A stretch of DNA of 64,000 nt from Burkholderia sp. SRS-46 (GTDB taxonomy: Bacteria > Pseudomonadota > Gammaproteobacteria > Burkholderiales > Burkholderiaceae). Shown one piece after another: positions 43,168 to 51,519 of this stretch. Each line of letters starts with the position of its first letter. The first letter of the stretch is position 1. The DNA is taken from NCBI RefSeq assembly GCF_004343775.1, contig NZ_PTXL01000006.1, positions 558,001-622,000 of the forward strand, read 5' to 3'. Both the position numbers and the translations under genes were made by a program. The notes under the pieces were generated by a model, which was not told the origin of the DNA, did no database searches, and was given only the letters and a program-made list of their open reading frames with translations.

Positions 43168-43227
43168 GGACAAATCAGACCTCTCGAAACAAACCCGCGG
43201 CGTCGCCGCGTACGGACATCGCGCCGC

Positions 43228-43938
43228 TCATGCGCCGGACGACTGTTTCGCCGCGCGCCGCGCCGCGTACAAGCCGAAACCGAGCGCGGCCGCCGCCATG
43301 CCCCACCACTGAAACATGTAACCGTAATTGCGCTCGACGCCGGTCGTCGGCGCCGGCCAGTCGCGCACCAGCTTGTCGCCGCCGTCGCTCGTCTGCTGGA
43401 TCACGAACGGCTGCAGCGGCAGGCCGGTTTCCTTCGCGTACGCGGCGACGTCCAGGTTCTGGCGAATCTTCTGGTGCGCGGCCGAGCCGCCTTCGCCGAG
43501 CTCGAACGCGCGCGTCGCGTCGGCGCGCGCGATGCCCTCGATCCCGACCTCGCCCGCGGGCGTCGCGAACGACCCGATCGCCGTGCGATCGGCGATGTTG
43601 CGCGGCAGCCAGCCTCGGTTGACGAGCACGTAGCCGCCGCCCGTGAGTTTAAACGGCATCACGACGTAAAAACCCGGCTGGTCGTTATACGGCCGATTGT
43701 CGAGATACACCGCGAGCTCGGGCATGAACCGCCCCGTCGCACGCACCCGATGGAACTCGATCGACGCGAGCGGGATCGGCTGCGCGCCGACCGTCACGGG
43801 CGCCGCGTGCTCGTAGCGCACGATGCTCGCCTCGAGCGCCTCCTTCTGGTGCGCGCGGTCGCGCTGCCAGAAGCCGAGACGGATCGTCACCGCGACGACG
43901 GCGAGGATCAGCAGCGCGGGCAGCCAGCGGATCTTCAT
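43228..43938 (-). CDS. SURF1 family cytochrome oxidase assembly protein
   Basis: A 236-aa protein with N- and C-terminal transmembrane helices and a periplasmic domain between. Motifs are RLGFWQRDRAHQKEAL, DNRPYNDQPGFYVVMPF and VLVNRGWLPRN. SURF1 proteins help load haem A into the oxidase. The frame is open upstream of 43938, but the hydrophobic start MKIRWLPALLILAVVAV marks the family N-terminus. It is divergent from the DUF2909 gene. Confidence 0.92.
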   Translation of the reverse strand: MKIRWLPALLILAVVAVTIRLGFWQRDRAHQKEALEASIVRYEHAAPVTVGAQPIPLASIEFHRVRATGRFMPELAVYLDNRPYNDQPGFYVVMPFKLTGGGYVLVNRGWLPRNIADRTAIGSFATPAGEVGIEGIARADATRAFELGEGGSAAHQKIRQNLDVAAYAKETGLPLQPFVIQQTSDGGDKLVRDWPAPTTGVERNYGYMFQWWGMAAAALGFGLYAARRAAKQSSGA

Positions 43939-44022
43939 CGGGCCGCCCCACCGGGACACTCGCTCGAGCGAAGTGCGATAATTATCCTCTTCCTTTCGAA
44001 ATGCCGTCGTCCGGTACGCGTC

Positions 44023-44232
44023 ATGCACATCCTCGTTCCCATCGCCTTCGTCCTGATCATCGCCAGCATGGGCTCGGCGCTCTATTTCATGATGCACGAC
44101 CGCGGCCATACGAAGCGCATGGTCTGGTCGCTCGCGGCCCGTGTCGGGCTGTCGATCACGCTGTTCCTGTTCATCCTGTTCGCCAACTGGATGGGCTGGA
44201 TCCACTCGACCGGCATTCCGATGGGCCGCTGA
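44023..44232 (+). CDS. DUF2909 small twin-transmembrane protein
   Basis: A 69-aa protein with two hydrophobic helices, ILVPIAFVLIIASMGSALYF and GLSITLFLFILFANW, separated by a short basic loop (HDRGHTKRMVW). It is the only plus-strand gene in the cytochrome oxidase cluster and lies between ctaE and surf1. In related bacteria DUF2909 genes sit in the same place, hinting at an oxidase assembly role; nothing in the sequence proves it. A terminator follows at 44389. Confidence 0.82.
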   Translation: MHILVPIAFVLIIASMGSALYFMMHDRGHTKRMVWSLAARVGLSITLFLFILFANWMGWIHSTGIPMGR

Positions 44233-44388
44233 TGTTGCTGTTCGTCACTGTGGCCGCCGCGGCCACTGTGACATTTCGCCGCACTGCCGCGCCACCAAGC
44301 AAAAGCGCCGCCTGACTGAGTCGCGGCGGCGCCCGGGTGACGCAGGCGGCCGGCAGCGCATTCACGCCGCCCGGCTGCCCCATACACG

Positions 44389-44421
44389 AACGGCCCGCGC
44401 ATCGCTGCGCGGGCCGTTTTT
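44389..44421 (+). terminator. Intrinsic terminator after the DUF2909 gene
   Basis: A 12-bp perfect stem AACGGCCCGCGC / GCGCGGGCCGTT with a 6-nt loop is followed by TTTT on the plus strand. It separates the convergent DUF2909 gene and ctaE. Confidence 0.85.
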
Positions 44422-44424
44422 CAT

Positions 44425-45282
44425 TTACAGCCAGTAGACGACGACGTACAGGCCGAGCCAGACGACGTCGACGAAGTGCCAGTACCACGCGGCGCCTTCG
44501 AACGCGAAGTGATGATCGGGCTTGAAGTGGCCGCGGATCATCCGCACCAGCACCACCGCGAGCATCGTGCCGCCGAGGAACACGTGGAAGCCGTGGAAGC
44601 CCGTCAGCAGGAAGAACGTCGAGCCGTAGACGCCCGAGCCGAGCGTCAGGTTCAGTTCGTTGTACGCGTGGAAATATTCGAAGCCCTGCGTGAACAGGAA
44701 GCAGACGCCGAGCACGAGCGTGGCGGCCAGCCAAGCGATCGCCTTGTTGCGGTGATTGTCACGCAGCGCGTGGTGCGACACCGTCAGCGTCGCGCCCGAC
44801 GACAGCAGCAGCGCGGTGTTCAGCGTCGGGATCGGCCACGGGCCCATCGTCTTGAAGTGGCCGGCCAGCGCGGCCGGGCCTTCGTTCGGCCACACGGCGG
44901 AGAAATCCGGCCAGATCAGCTTGTAGTCGAGGCTGCCGAGCTGGTGCAGCGCGATCTGGCGCGCATAGAACAGCGCACCGAAGAACGCGGCGAAGAACAT
45001 CACTTCGGAGAAGATGAACCAGCTCATGCTCCAGCGGTACGACACGTCGACGTTCTTGCCGTACATCCCGCCTTCCGACTCGGCGATCGAATCGCCGAAC
45101 CAGTGATACAGCGTGAAGAGGAACCACAGCAGGCCGAGCAGCGCGGTATACGGCGCCCAGTCGTGACCGTTGATCCACAGTGCCACGGATCCGAGCATGA
45201 CCAGCAGGCCGACGGCCGCGCTGATCGGATGCTGCGACGGATGCGGCACGAAATAGTACGGGGTCTGGTTTTGACCGCTCAT
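44425..45282 (-). CDS. ctaE: Cytochrome c oxidase subunit III
   Basis: A seven-helix membrane subunit of the aa3 oxidase. The protein is 285 aa. It begins with a polar segment and PYYFVPHPSQHPI. Later motifs are RWSMSWFIFSEVMFFAAFFGALFY and FHGFHVFLGGTMLAVVLVR, typical of COX3. It is the last of the oxidase subunit genes in the ctaC-ctaD-ctaG-ctaE run. Confidence 0.96.
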   Translation of the reverse strand: MSGQNQTPYYFVPHPSQHPISAAVGLLVMLGSVALWINGHDWAPYTALLGLLWFLFTLYHWFGDSIAESEGGMYGKNVDVSYRWSMSWFIFSEVMFFAAFFGALFYARQIALHQLGSLDYKLIWPDFSAVWPNEGPAALAGHFKTMGPWPIPTLNTALLLSSGATLTVSHHALRDNHRNKAIAWLAATLVLGVCFLFTQGFEYFHAYNELNLTLGSGVYGSTFFLLTGFHGFHVFLGGTMLAVVLVRMIRGHFKPDHHFAFEGAAWYWHFVDVVWLGLYVVVYWL

Positions 45283-45421
45283 GCTTGATTCTCCACTTCA
45301 GTCCAATTTGTGTACCGGAAACCACTCCGGCTTTATTTCTCGCGCGGCGTGACGGCCGCCGCTCTTTCCTTCGCGCAACGCCCGAGGCGTTCCGCGTTGC
45401 ATTCTTTCGTTGCCGCCGGCG

Positions 45422-45622
45422 TCAGCCGACGACGGCGCGCACGATCAGGATCAGCACGCCGATGAACACGCCGGCCGCGATCAGCGCGACGATCAGCACG
45501 TGCAGCGGGTTCAGCTGAGTCGCGTCGGCCTCCAGGTCGCGCCGCTTGCGCACGCCGAAGAACGACCACAACACCGCCTTCAGCGCCTGGCCGAACGAGC
45601 CGCTCCGCTTGACCTCCGTCAT
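45422..45622 (-). CDS. DUF2970 small membrane protein
   Basis: A 66-aa protein with a basic N-terminal half (MTEVKRSGSFGQALKAVLWS, RKRRDLEAD) and one C-terminal hydrophobic helix (HVLIVALIAAGVFIGVLIL). DUF2970 genes recur in betaproteobacterial oxidase clusters between ctaG and ctaE. The role is unknown. It lies 16 bp after ctaG. Confidence 0.85.
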   Translation of the reverse strand: MTEVKRSGSFGQALKAVLWSFFGVRKRRDLEADATQLNPLHVLIVALIAAGVFIGVLILIVRAVVG

Positions 45623-45638
45623 CGCCCCGCCTCCGTCA

Positions 45639-46241
45639 TCATGCGCCCGGCTTCGTCGGGCCGGACTTCGTCGCCGCGCCGGCTGTCGCCTGCGCCGGCG
45701 TATTCAGCTCGAAGAACGTGTACGACAGCGTGATCGTCTTCACGTCCTTCGGCAGCTTCGGATCGATCACGAACACCACCGGCATCCTGCGCGACTCGTG
45801 CGCGGCCAGCGTCTGCTGCGTGAAGCAAAAGCACTCGATCTTCTTGAAAAACTCCGTCGCCTGCTTCGGCGCGTAGCTCGGGATCGCCTGTGCGACGACC
45901 GGACGGCCCTGGCCGTTCGTCACGTCGTACACGATCGTCGTCAGCTCGCCCGGATGCACGTCAAGGCTGTTGTGCTCCGGCCTGAAGCCCAGCGGGCCGC
46001 GCGCATTCGCATCGAACTCGACCGACACGGTGCGGCTGGTGTCGACCTGCGTGTTCTTCGCCTCGCGCTCGCTGACATCGCGCTGCAGCAGGTTGTTGAT
46101 GCCGGTGATCTGGCAGATCGCGCGGTACATCGGCACGAGCGCGAAACCGAAACCGAACATCAGTCCCGCCACGACGATGAGCTTCCTCAGCATCGAGCGG
46201 TTGAACGCGCGATCGACGGCCCCGGTCTCCTGCTTCGACAT
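45639..46241 (-). CDS. ctaG: Cytochrome c oxidase assembly protein CtaG/Cox11
   Basis: A periplasm-facing copper chaperone that delivers Cu to the CuB site of subunit I. The protein is 200 aa. One transmembrane helix (LRKLIVVAGLMFGFGFALVP) precedes an immunoglobulin-like domain. The copper-binding cysteines are in KKIECFCFTQQTL (CxC), and the first part carries MYRAICQITGI with a further Cys. It lies 23 bp after the small assembly protein gene. Confidence 0.95.
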   Translation of the reverse strand: MSKQETGAVDRAFNRSMLRKLIVVAGLMFGFGFALVPMYRAICQITGINNLLQRDVSEREAKNTQVDTSRTVSVEFDANARGPLGFRPEHNSLDVHPGELTTIVYDVTNGQGRPVVAQAIPSYAPKQATEFFKKIECFCFTQQTLAAHESRRMPVVFVIDPKLPKDVKTITLSYTFFELNTPAQATAGAATKSGPTKPGA

Positions 46242-46264
46242 ACGACGACTTCCTCGCTACTGCG

Positions 46265-46411
46265 TCAGTGTGTGGACAGCCACCACTGCTTGATCACGAC
46301 ACCCACAAAAAAGACGGCGGCGATCACCAGCAGGATCAGGCCGAGCCGCTTGTTGCCCGCGTGGATCTGCTCGGGCGTGCGTCTTTGTTGTGGATTCCGG
46401 TTCATTTGCAT
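46265..46411 (-). CDS. Cytochrome oxidase small assembly protein (48 aa)
   Basis: A small frame between ctaD and ctaG encodes MQMNRNPQQRRTPEQIHAGN followed by a transmembrane helix (LGLILLVIAAVFFVGVVI) and KQWWLSTH. It has a basic cytoplasmic start and a Trp-Trp tail. Proteins of this type recur at this position in Burkholderiales oxidase clusters. An internal Met at 46405 is an alternative start. I see no strong ribosome-binding site, and its action on the oxidase is inferred from location. Confidence 0.8.
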   Translation of the reverse strand: MQMNRNPQQRRTPEQIHAGNKRLGLILLVIAAVFFVGVVIKQWWLSTH

Positions 46412-46477
46412 AGTGCTGTTGAACGCTCCGCCTCGCCTGCCTGCAAGGGCAGGCGAAGGCGGAACATCCGGTGAAAC

Positions 46478-48085
46478 TTACTCGACGGTCGGCGGGTGCT
46501 CGAACGTGTGGAAGGGAGCCGGGCTCGGCACCGTCCACTCGAGGCCCGTCGCGCCATCCCACGGCTTGTCGGCGGCCTTCTCCAGCTCACCGCCGCCACG
46601 GTACGCCGGCAGCACGACCGCGAACAGGAAGTACACCTGCGCGAGACCGAAACCGAACGCGCCGATCGTCGCGATCTGGTTGAAGTCCGTGAACTGCGCC
46701 GGGTAGTCCGCATAGCGGCGCGGCATGCCCGCGAGACCGACGAAGTGCATCGGGAAGAACGTCAGGTTGAAGAAGATCATCGACGCCCAGAAGTGGATCT
46801 TGCCGCGCGTCTCGTTGTACATCCAGCCCGTCCACTTCGGCGCCCAGTAGTACCACCCCGAGAACAACGCGAACAGTGAACCGGCCACCAGCACGTAGTG
46901 GAAGTGCGCCACCACGAAATAGGTGCCGTGGTACTGGATGTCGAGCGGCGCCATCGCCAGCATCAGGCCCGTCAGGCCGCCGAACGTGAACACGAACAGG
47001 AAGCCGATCGCGAACAGCATCGGGGTTTCGAAGGTCATCGAGCCGCGCCACATCGTCGCGAGCCAGTTGAACACCTTCACGCCCGTCGGCACCGCGATCA
47101 GCATCGTCGCGTACATGAAGAACAGCTGGCCCGTCACCGGCATGCCGGTCGCGAACATGTGGTGCGCCCAGACCATGAACGACAGGATCGCGATCGATGC
47201 CGTCGCGTACACCATCGAGCTGTAGCCGAACAGCGTCTTGCGCGCGAACGCCGGAATCACCTGCGACACGATCCCGAACGCCGGCAGAATCATGATGTAC
47301 ACCTCGGGGTGCCCGAAGAACCAGAAGATGTGCTGGTACATCACCGGGTCGCCGCCGCCTGCCGCGTTGAAGAACGACGTGCCGAAGTGGCGATCGAACA
47401 GCACCATCGTGATCGCGCCTGCCAGAACCGGCATCACGGCGATCAGCAGGTACGCGGTGATCAGCCACGTCCACGCGAACATCGGCATCTTCATCAGCGT
47501 CATGCCCGGCGCGCGCATGTTCAGGATCGTCACGACGATGTTGATGCCGCCCATGATCGACGACGCGCCCATCAAGTGGACCGCGAAGATCGCGAAGTCC
47601 ATGCCCGGGCCCATCTGCGTCGACAGCGGCGCATACAGCGTCCAGCCGGCGGCCGTCGCGCCGCCCGGCGCGAAGAACGAGCCGACCAGCAGCACCGCGG
47701 CGACCGGCAGCAGCCAGAAGCTGAAGTTGTTCATCCGCGCGAACGCCATGTCCGACGCGCCGATCTGCAGCGGAATCATCCAGTTCGCGAAGCCGACGAA
47801 CGCCGGCATGATCGCGCCGAACACCATGATCAGGCCATGCATCGTCGTGAGTTCGTTGAAGAACTCCGGACGCATGATCTGCAGGCCCGGCTCGAACAGC
47901 TCGACGCGGATCGCGAGCGCCATCACGCCGCCCGACAGGAACATGATGAACGAGAACAACAGGTACAGCGTACCGATGTCCTTGTGGTTGGTGGCGAACA
48001 GCCAGCGTCGCCAGCCGTGCGGGGTTTCGTGCGCGTGGTCGTCGTGCGCGTGGCCCGCGGCTACGTCGTGCCCGATGCTAGACAT
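46478..48085 (-). CDS. ctaD: Cytochrome c oxidase subunit I
   Basis: The catalytic subunit of the aa3-type terminal oxidase, carrying haem a, haem a3 and CuB. The protein is 535 aa with twelve hydrophobic segments. Motifs include TMHGLIMVFGAIMPAF, FWFFGHPEVYIMILPAFG with the CuB His and cross-linked Tyr, and MWAHHMF-type HH, read here as VWAHHMFATG. The haem-ligand helix is FVVAHFHYVLVAG. Subunit II precedes it by 43 bp. Confidence 0.98.
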   Translation of the reverse strand: MSSIGHDVAAGHAHDDHAHETPHGWRRWLFATNHKDIGTLYLLFSFIMFLSGGVMALAIRVELFEPGLQIMRPEFFNELTTMHGLIMVFGAIMPAFVGFANWMIPLQIGASDMAFARMNNFSFWLLPVAAVLLVGSFFAPGGATAAGWTLYAPLSTQMGPGMDFAIFAVHLMGASSIMGGINIVVTILNMRAPGMTLMKMPMFAWTWLITAYLLIAVMPVLAGAITMVLFDRHFGTSFFNAAGGGDPVMYQHIFWFFGHPEVYIMILPAFGIVSQVIPAFARKTLFGYSSMVYATASIAILSFMVWAHHMFATGMPVTGQLFFMYATMLIAVPTGVKVFNWLATMWRGSMTFETPMLFAIGFLFVFTFGGLTGLMLAMAPLDIQYHGTYFVVAHFHYVLVAGSLFALFSGWYYWAPKWTGWMYNETRGKIHFWASMIFFNLTFFPMHFVGLAGMPRRYADYPAQFTDFNQIATIGAFGFGLAQVYFLFAVVLPAYRGGGELEKAADKPWDGATGLEWTVPSPAPFHTFEHPPTVE

Positions 48086-48128
48086 GAAAATCTCCTAATG
48101 CGAATACGTCGACAAACACAGCGACACG

Positions 48129-49679
48129 TCAGGCCGCCGGACCGATCTCGACACGCCGGGCTTCCTTCTCGTCAGCCCCGCCCGTGATCGTTTCCGGCTT
48201 CTTCAGAATAATGTGGTCTTCCGCCACGCCCGCCGCCTTCAGCGCGTCGCGCACGGCTTGTGCACGGTGCTTGGCGAGTTCGGCGTTGGCGTCGGCGGAA
48301 CCCGACTTGTCGGTGAAGCCCGACAGCGCAAGCTTCGCGTCCGGATGCGCCTTCGCATAGTCGGCCGCTGCCGCGATCGCCGACTGTGCGTCGGCCGGCA
48401 GCGTGCTCTTGCCCGTTTCGAAGTAGATCGTCGACAGCGCGGCCGCGGCCTGGGCTGCGCCCGACGCGGCTTGCGCCGGCGCCGGAGCGGCTTCGGCCGG
48501 TGCGGCGCCTGCCGTGTCTTCCGGCATCTTGCCGTTACGCGCGTCCGCCACCTGCTTCGGTTGCAGCAGGTCGTTCTTGTGGTTGCCCCACGAGTTGCGC
48601 TCGTAGGTGACGACCGATGCGATGTCGAGGTCCGACAGCGTCGCCCACGACGGCATCGCGCCCTTGCCGTGCAGCACGCGATCGACGTGCGCGGCGATCG
48701 GGCCGTTCACGATCGGGCTGCCGTCCATCGCCGGGAACGCGCCGAGGCCCTTGCCGTTCACCTGGTGGCAGGCCGCGCAGTTCGCCTTGTAGACTTCCTC
48801 GCCGTGCGTGACGAGTTCGGCCATCGTGTAGATCCGGTGCGGATCGACCACGGCGCCGGCCGTCTTGGCCTTCTGCGCGGTGACCCACTTCGCGTAGTCT
48901 TCGTCCGACAGCACTTCGACGACGACCGGCATGTACGCGTGCTCCTTGCCGCACAGTTCGGTACAGAACCCGCGGAAGGTGCCGACCTTGTCGGCCTTGA
49001 ACCACGTGTCGCGCACGAAGCCCGGAATCGCATCCTGCTTCACGCCGAACGCGGGCACGTACCACGAGTGGACGACGTCGTTCGCGGTCGTGATGATCCG
49101 GACTTTCTTGTTGACCGGCACGACGAGCGGGTTGTCGACTTCCTGCAGATAGGTGTCGGTGATGGCCTTCTTGCCCATCACTTCGTCGCGCGGGGTCGAC
49201 AGCGTCGACAGGAAGCTGATGCCTTCGCCCGGGCCCTTCACGTAGTCGTAGCCCCACTTCCACTGGTAGCCGGTGACCTTGACCGTGAGATCGGCGTTCG
49301 TCGTGTCCTTCATCGCGACGACGGCCTTCGTCGCCGGCAGCGCCATCAGCACGACGATGATGAACGGCACGATCGTCCAGATGATCTCGACGGTCGTGCT
49401 CTCATGGAAATTGGCGGCCTTGAAGCCTTTGGATTTGCGGTGCGCGAAGATCGAATAGAACATCACGCCGAACACGCCGACGAAGATCACCGTACACAGG
49501 ATCAGCATCATCGTGTGGAGATCGTAGAGCTCCTCGGCGATCTTCGTGACAGGCGGCTGAAAGTTGATCTCGTTGACACGGGGGCCGCCCGGGCTATCAC
49601 CGACCGCCAGAGCGGCACCGGCAAAGAGCAGTCCGCTGCATGCCAGCACGCCCGCGAGGGCTCGCTTGATTGTTTTCAT
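48129..49679 (-). CDS. ctaC: Cytochrome c oxidase subunit II with cytochrome c and OmpA-like domains
   Basis: The CuA-containing subunit, 516 aa, far longer than a plain subunit II (about 250-300). A signal peptide (1 to about 25) and two transmembrane helices precede the CuA domain. Its CuA ligands are in HSWYVPAFGV and FCTELCGKEHAYMP (Cys243 region). A haem c domain follows with CAACH near residue 301 and a later Met ligand. From about residue 410 there is an OmpA-like peptidoglycan-binding domain (IYFETGKSTLPADAQ, SGFTDKSGSADANAELAKHRA, ending in RRVEIGP). An Ala/Pro-rich linker of about 30 residues joins the last two domains. The ATG at 49679 follows AAGGATGCT. Confidence 0.95.
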   Translation of the reverse strand: MKTIKRALAGVLACSGLLFAGAALAVGDSPGGPRVNEINFQPPVTKIAEELYDLHTMMLILCTVIFVGVFGVMFYSIFAHRKSKGFKAANFHESTTVEIIWTIVPFIIVVLMALPATKAVVAMKDTTNADLTVKVTGYQWKWGYDYVKGPGEGISFLSTLSTPRDEVMGKKAITDTYLQEVDNPLVVPVNKKVRIITTANDVVHSWYVPAFGVKQDAIPGFVRDTWFKADKVGTFRGFCTELCGKEHAYMPVVVEVLSDEDYAKWVTAQKAKTAGAVVDPHRIYTMAELVTHGEEVYKANCAACHQVNGKGLGAFPAMDGSPIVNGPIAAHVDRVLHGKGAMPSWATLSDLDIASVVTYERNSWGNHKNDLLQPKQVADARNGKMPEDTAGAAPAEAAPAPAQAASGAAQAAAALSTIYFETGKSTLPADAQSAIAAAADYAKAHPDAKLALSGFTDKSGSADANAELAKHRAQAVRDALKAAGVAEDHIILKKPETITGGADEKEARRVEIGPAA

Positions 49680-49752
49680 AGCATCCTTACCCAAAATTTC
49701 CATTCAAACCCTCCCCCGTCGCAAGCCGCCTGCGCGGCGCCGGCCGCTCCAC

Positions 49753-50238
49753 TCAGCCGCAGCGCCTGAGCGACACGCGCAGCTCGTCGGCGAACTGCGC
49801 GCGCTTGTACTGCGCGAGATGCTGCCCGATCACAACGGTCTGCCCGCGCGATACCAGCCGAATCGGATCGCGTGGCGTCGCGCCCGCCTCGACCCGCACC
49901 CAGCGCGGGTTGAATTCGATCTGCGTGAGCCGCTCCGCATCCATCCGCTCGATCACGAGCCGGTGCGGAAACAGCCTGATACGCTCGTAATCGACCGCAT
50001 GGCGCGCGTAGACCGCAAACGCGATGCCCACCGCCAGCAGCTCGATTCCGGTGAAGGGCATCACGAGCCATGCCCCCTGCCACATCAGCATTGCCGCGAT
50101 CGCCAGCGAGAAGCCCGCGAGCGACGCGTAAAACAGCACGAACTGGCGCGGCGACACCGAACAGTTGCGCTTGATGAGCCAGTCCTCGAGGACCGGTTCC
50201 GCATTCGCCGCTTCCGCCGAAACTCTCGCTGCTTCCAT
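49753..50238 (-). CDS. DUF2244 family membrane protein
   Basis: A 161-aa protein with two hydrophobic helices (FVLFYASLAGFSLAIAAML and PFTGIELLAVGIAFAVYA) and a C-terminal cytoplasmic domain containing IEFNPRWVRVE. DUF2244 proteins lie next to cytochrome oxidase subunit II genes in many Burkholderiales, but their role is unknown. The ATG at 50238 follows GAGG at good spacing; the frame extends to 50289. ctaC lies 73 bp downstream on the same strand. Confidence 0.82.
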   Translation of the reverse strand: MEAARVSAEAANAEPVLEDWLIKRNCSVSPRQFVLFYASLAGFSLAIAAMLMWQGAWLVMPFTGIELLAVGIAFAVYARHAVDYERIRLFPHRLVIERMDAERLTQIEFNPRWVRVEAGATPRDPIRLVSRGQTVVIGQHLAQYKRAQFADELRVSLRRCG

Positions 50239-50472
50239 CGCCGCCTCACGCGAATGGCATGCGATGCATGCCTGCATCGGACTTGCCACCCCCTATTGCG
50301 GGGACCCCGGGGCGACAAGCTGACGCATTATAGGCGGGTTCAATGGCATCCACAAGCAAACGACTATCGCCTCGCGAGCCAAGCGCGACAAGCTTTCCGG
50401 CCATTTTTGGGGTGATTTTGACCCCACCTCGCGGTGCTAATTTCAGACATAACAAAACCCCTCTTTACCGCT

Positions 50473-51438
50473 TCAGCGATTCTTCGGACGCCCCTTGCCG
50501 ATGTCTTCGATGCGCACGATGCCATGCCCTTCCGCGGTCGTGCGGGGCACCGCCTTCCATGCGTGCCCGTAGATCACCTCGAAGGTCAGCGGGATCGTGC
50601 CATCCGCGCGCCGGCGCGCGTCGAGCGCGTCGCCGAGCGCCTGCCGGAAGCGCCGCGACGCGCCCCGCGGCGCCGCGCGCTCGAACGGATAGGCGCCCCA
50701 GCGGCGTACGTCGGCCAGCAATGAGTCGGGGGATTTGTAGGTGACGGTCAGCACTTCCTGGTCCATCACGGGAATCTCGAAACCGCTCTCGACGAGCATG
50801 TCGCCGAGGTCGTGCATGTCGACGAAATCGATCACGCGGGCGGCGGCGGGCGCGAGGCCGAGCGCCGCCTCGGCATCCGCGCAGGCCGCGCGCAGCTCGC
50901 GCAGCGTGTCGGGGCCGAGCGTGCTGAACATCAGCAGGCCGTTCACGCGCAGCACCCGCTGCCACTCGGGCAGCACCGCGTCGGGACGCGAATGCCAGTG
51001 CAGCGCGAGGTTCGACCAGATCAGGTCGAACGCGCCTGCCGCGAACGGCAGCGCCGAGAAGTCCGCCTGCGCGACGCGCGGGCCGCGCTGGCCGAGCGCC
51101 TTGCCGAGCGACGCGGGCAGCCAGCGGCGCCAGCTCGCCTGCTCGACCTCGCGCTGCCCCGCCCGCGCGAGCATCGCGCCGGACAGGTCGACGCCGAACA
51201 CCGGCGCCTCGGGAAAGCGCGCGCGCAGCGCCGGCAGGTCGTCGCCGGCGCCGCAGCCCGCGTCGAGCACCGCCACCGGGCTCACCTTGATGTATTCGAG
51301 ACGCTCGCACATCCGCTGCGCAATCTCGCGCGGCAGGAACGCGACCGCGTCGAACGCGGCGGCGCGGCGGTCGAAGATCCGCCGCAGGCGCCGGGCGTCA
51401 TAGACCGGACGGCTGGATGAGGTCGAAGCTGGGGACAT
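50473..51438 (-). CDS. SAM-dependent methyltransferase (BioC/UbiE-like)
   Basis: A 321-aa class I methyltransferase. The SAM-binding motif I is VLDAGCGAGDDLPAL near residue 63, and motif II-IV is DFSALPFAAGAFDLIWSNLALHW. The N-terminal part FDRRAAAFDAVAFLPREIAQRM is close to BioC, the malonyl-ACP methyltransferase of biotin synthesis. No biotin genes are adjacent, so bioC is possible but not certain. It is divergent from comF. The ATG at 51438 is used; a TTG three codons upstream is in frame. Confidence 0.75.
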   Translation of the reverse strand: MSPASTSSSRPVYDARRLRRIFDRRAAAFDAVAFLPREIAQRMCERLEYIKVSPVAVLDAGCGAGDDLPALRARFPEAPVFGVDLSGAMLARAGQREVEQASWRRWLPASLGKALGQRGPRVAQADFSALPFAAGAFDLIWSNLALHWHSRPDAVLPEWQRVLRVNGLLMFSTLGPDTLRELRAACADAEAALGLAPAAARVIDFVDMHDLGDMLVESGFEIPVMDQEVLTVTYKSPDSLLADVRRWGAYPFERAAPRGASRRFRQALGDALDARRRADGTIPLTFEVIYGHAWKAVPRTTAEGHGIVRIEDIGKGRPKNR

Positions 51439-51519
51439 GTGGGGCAAACTCGCGAAGAGCCCGAAGTATACTCGCTCGCCTCGATGCGTTCATCGAGACG
51501 GGGTCCGGGAGTTTTTTCG

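Noticed and set aside
45360-45415. GCAACGC / GCGTTGC hairpin between ctaE and the DUF2970 gene as a terminator
   Set aside because: On the minus strand it is followed by A/G-rich sequence and not by T residues, and the flanking genes are in one direction and probably cotranscribed.
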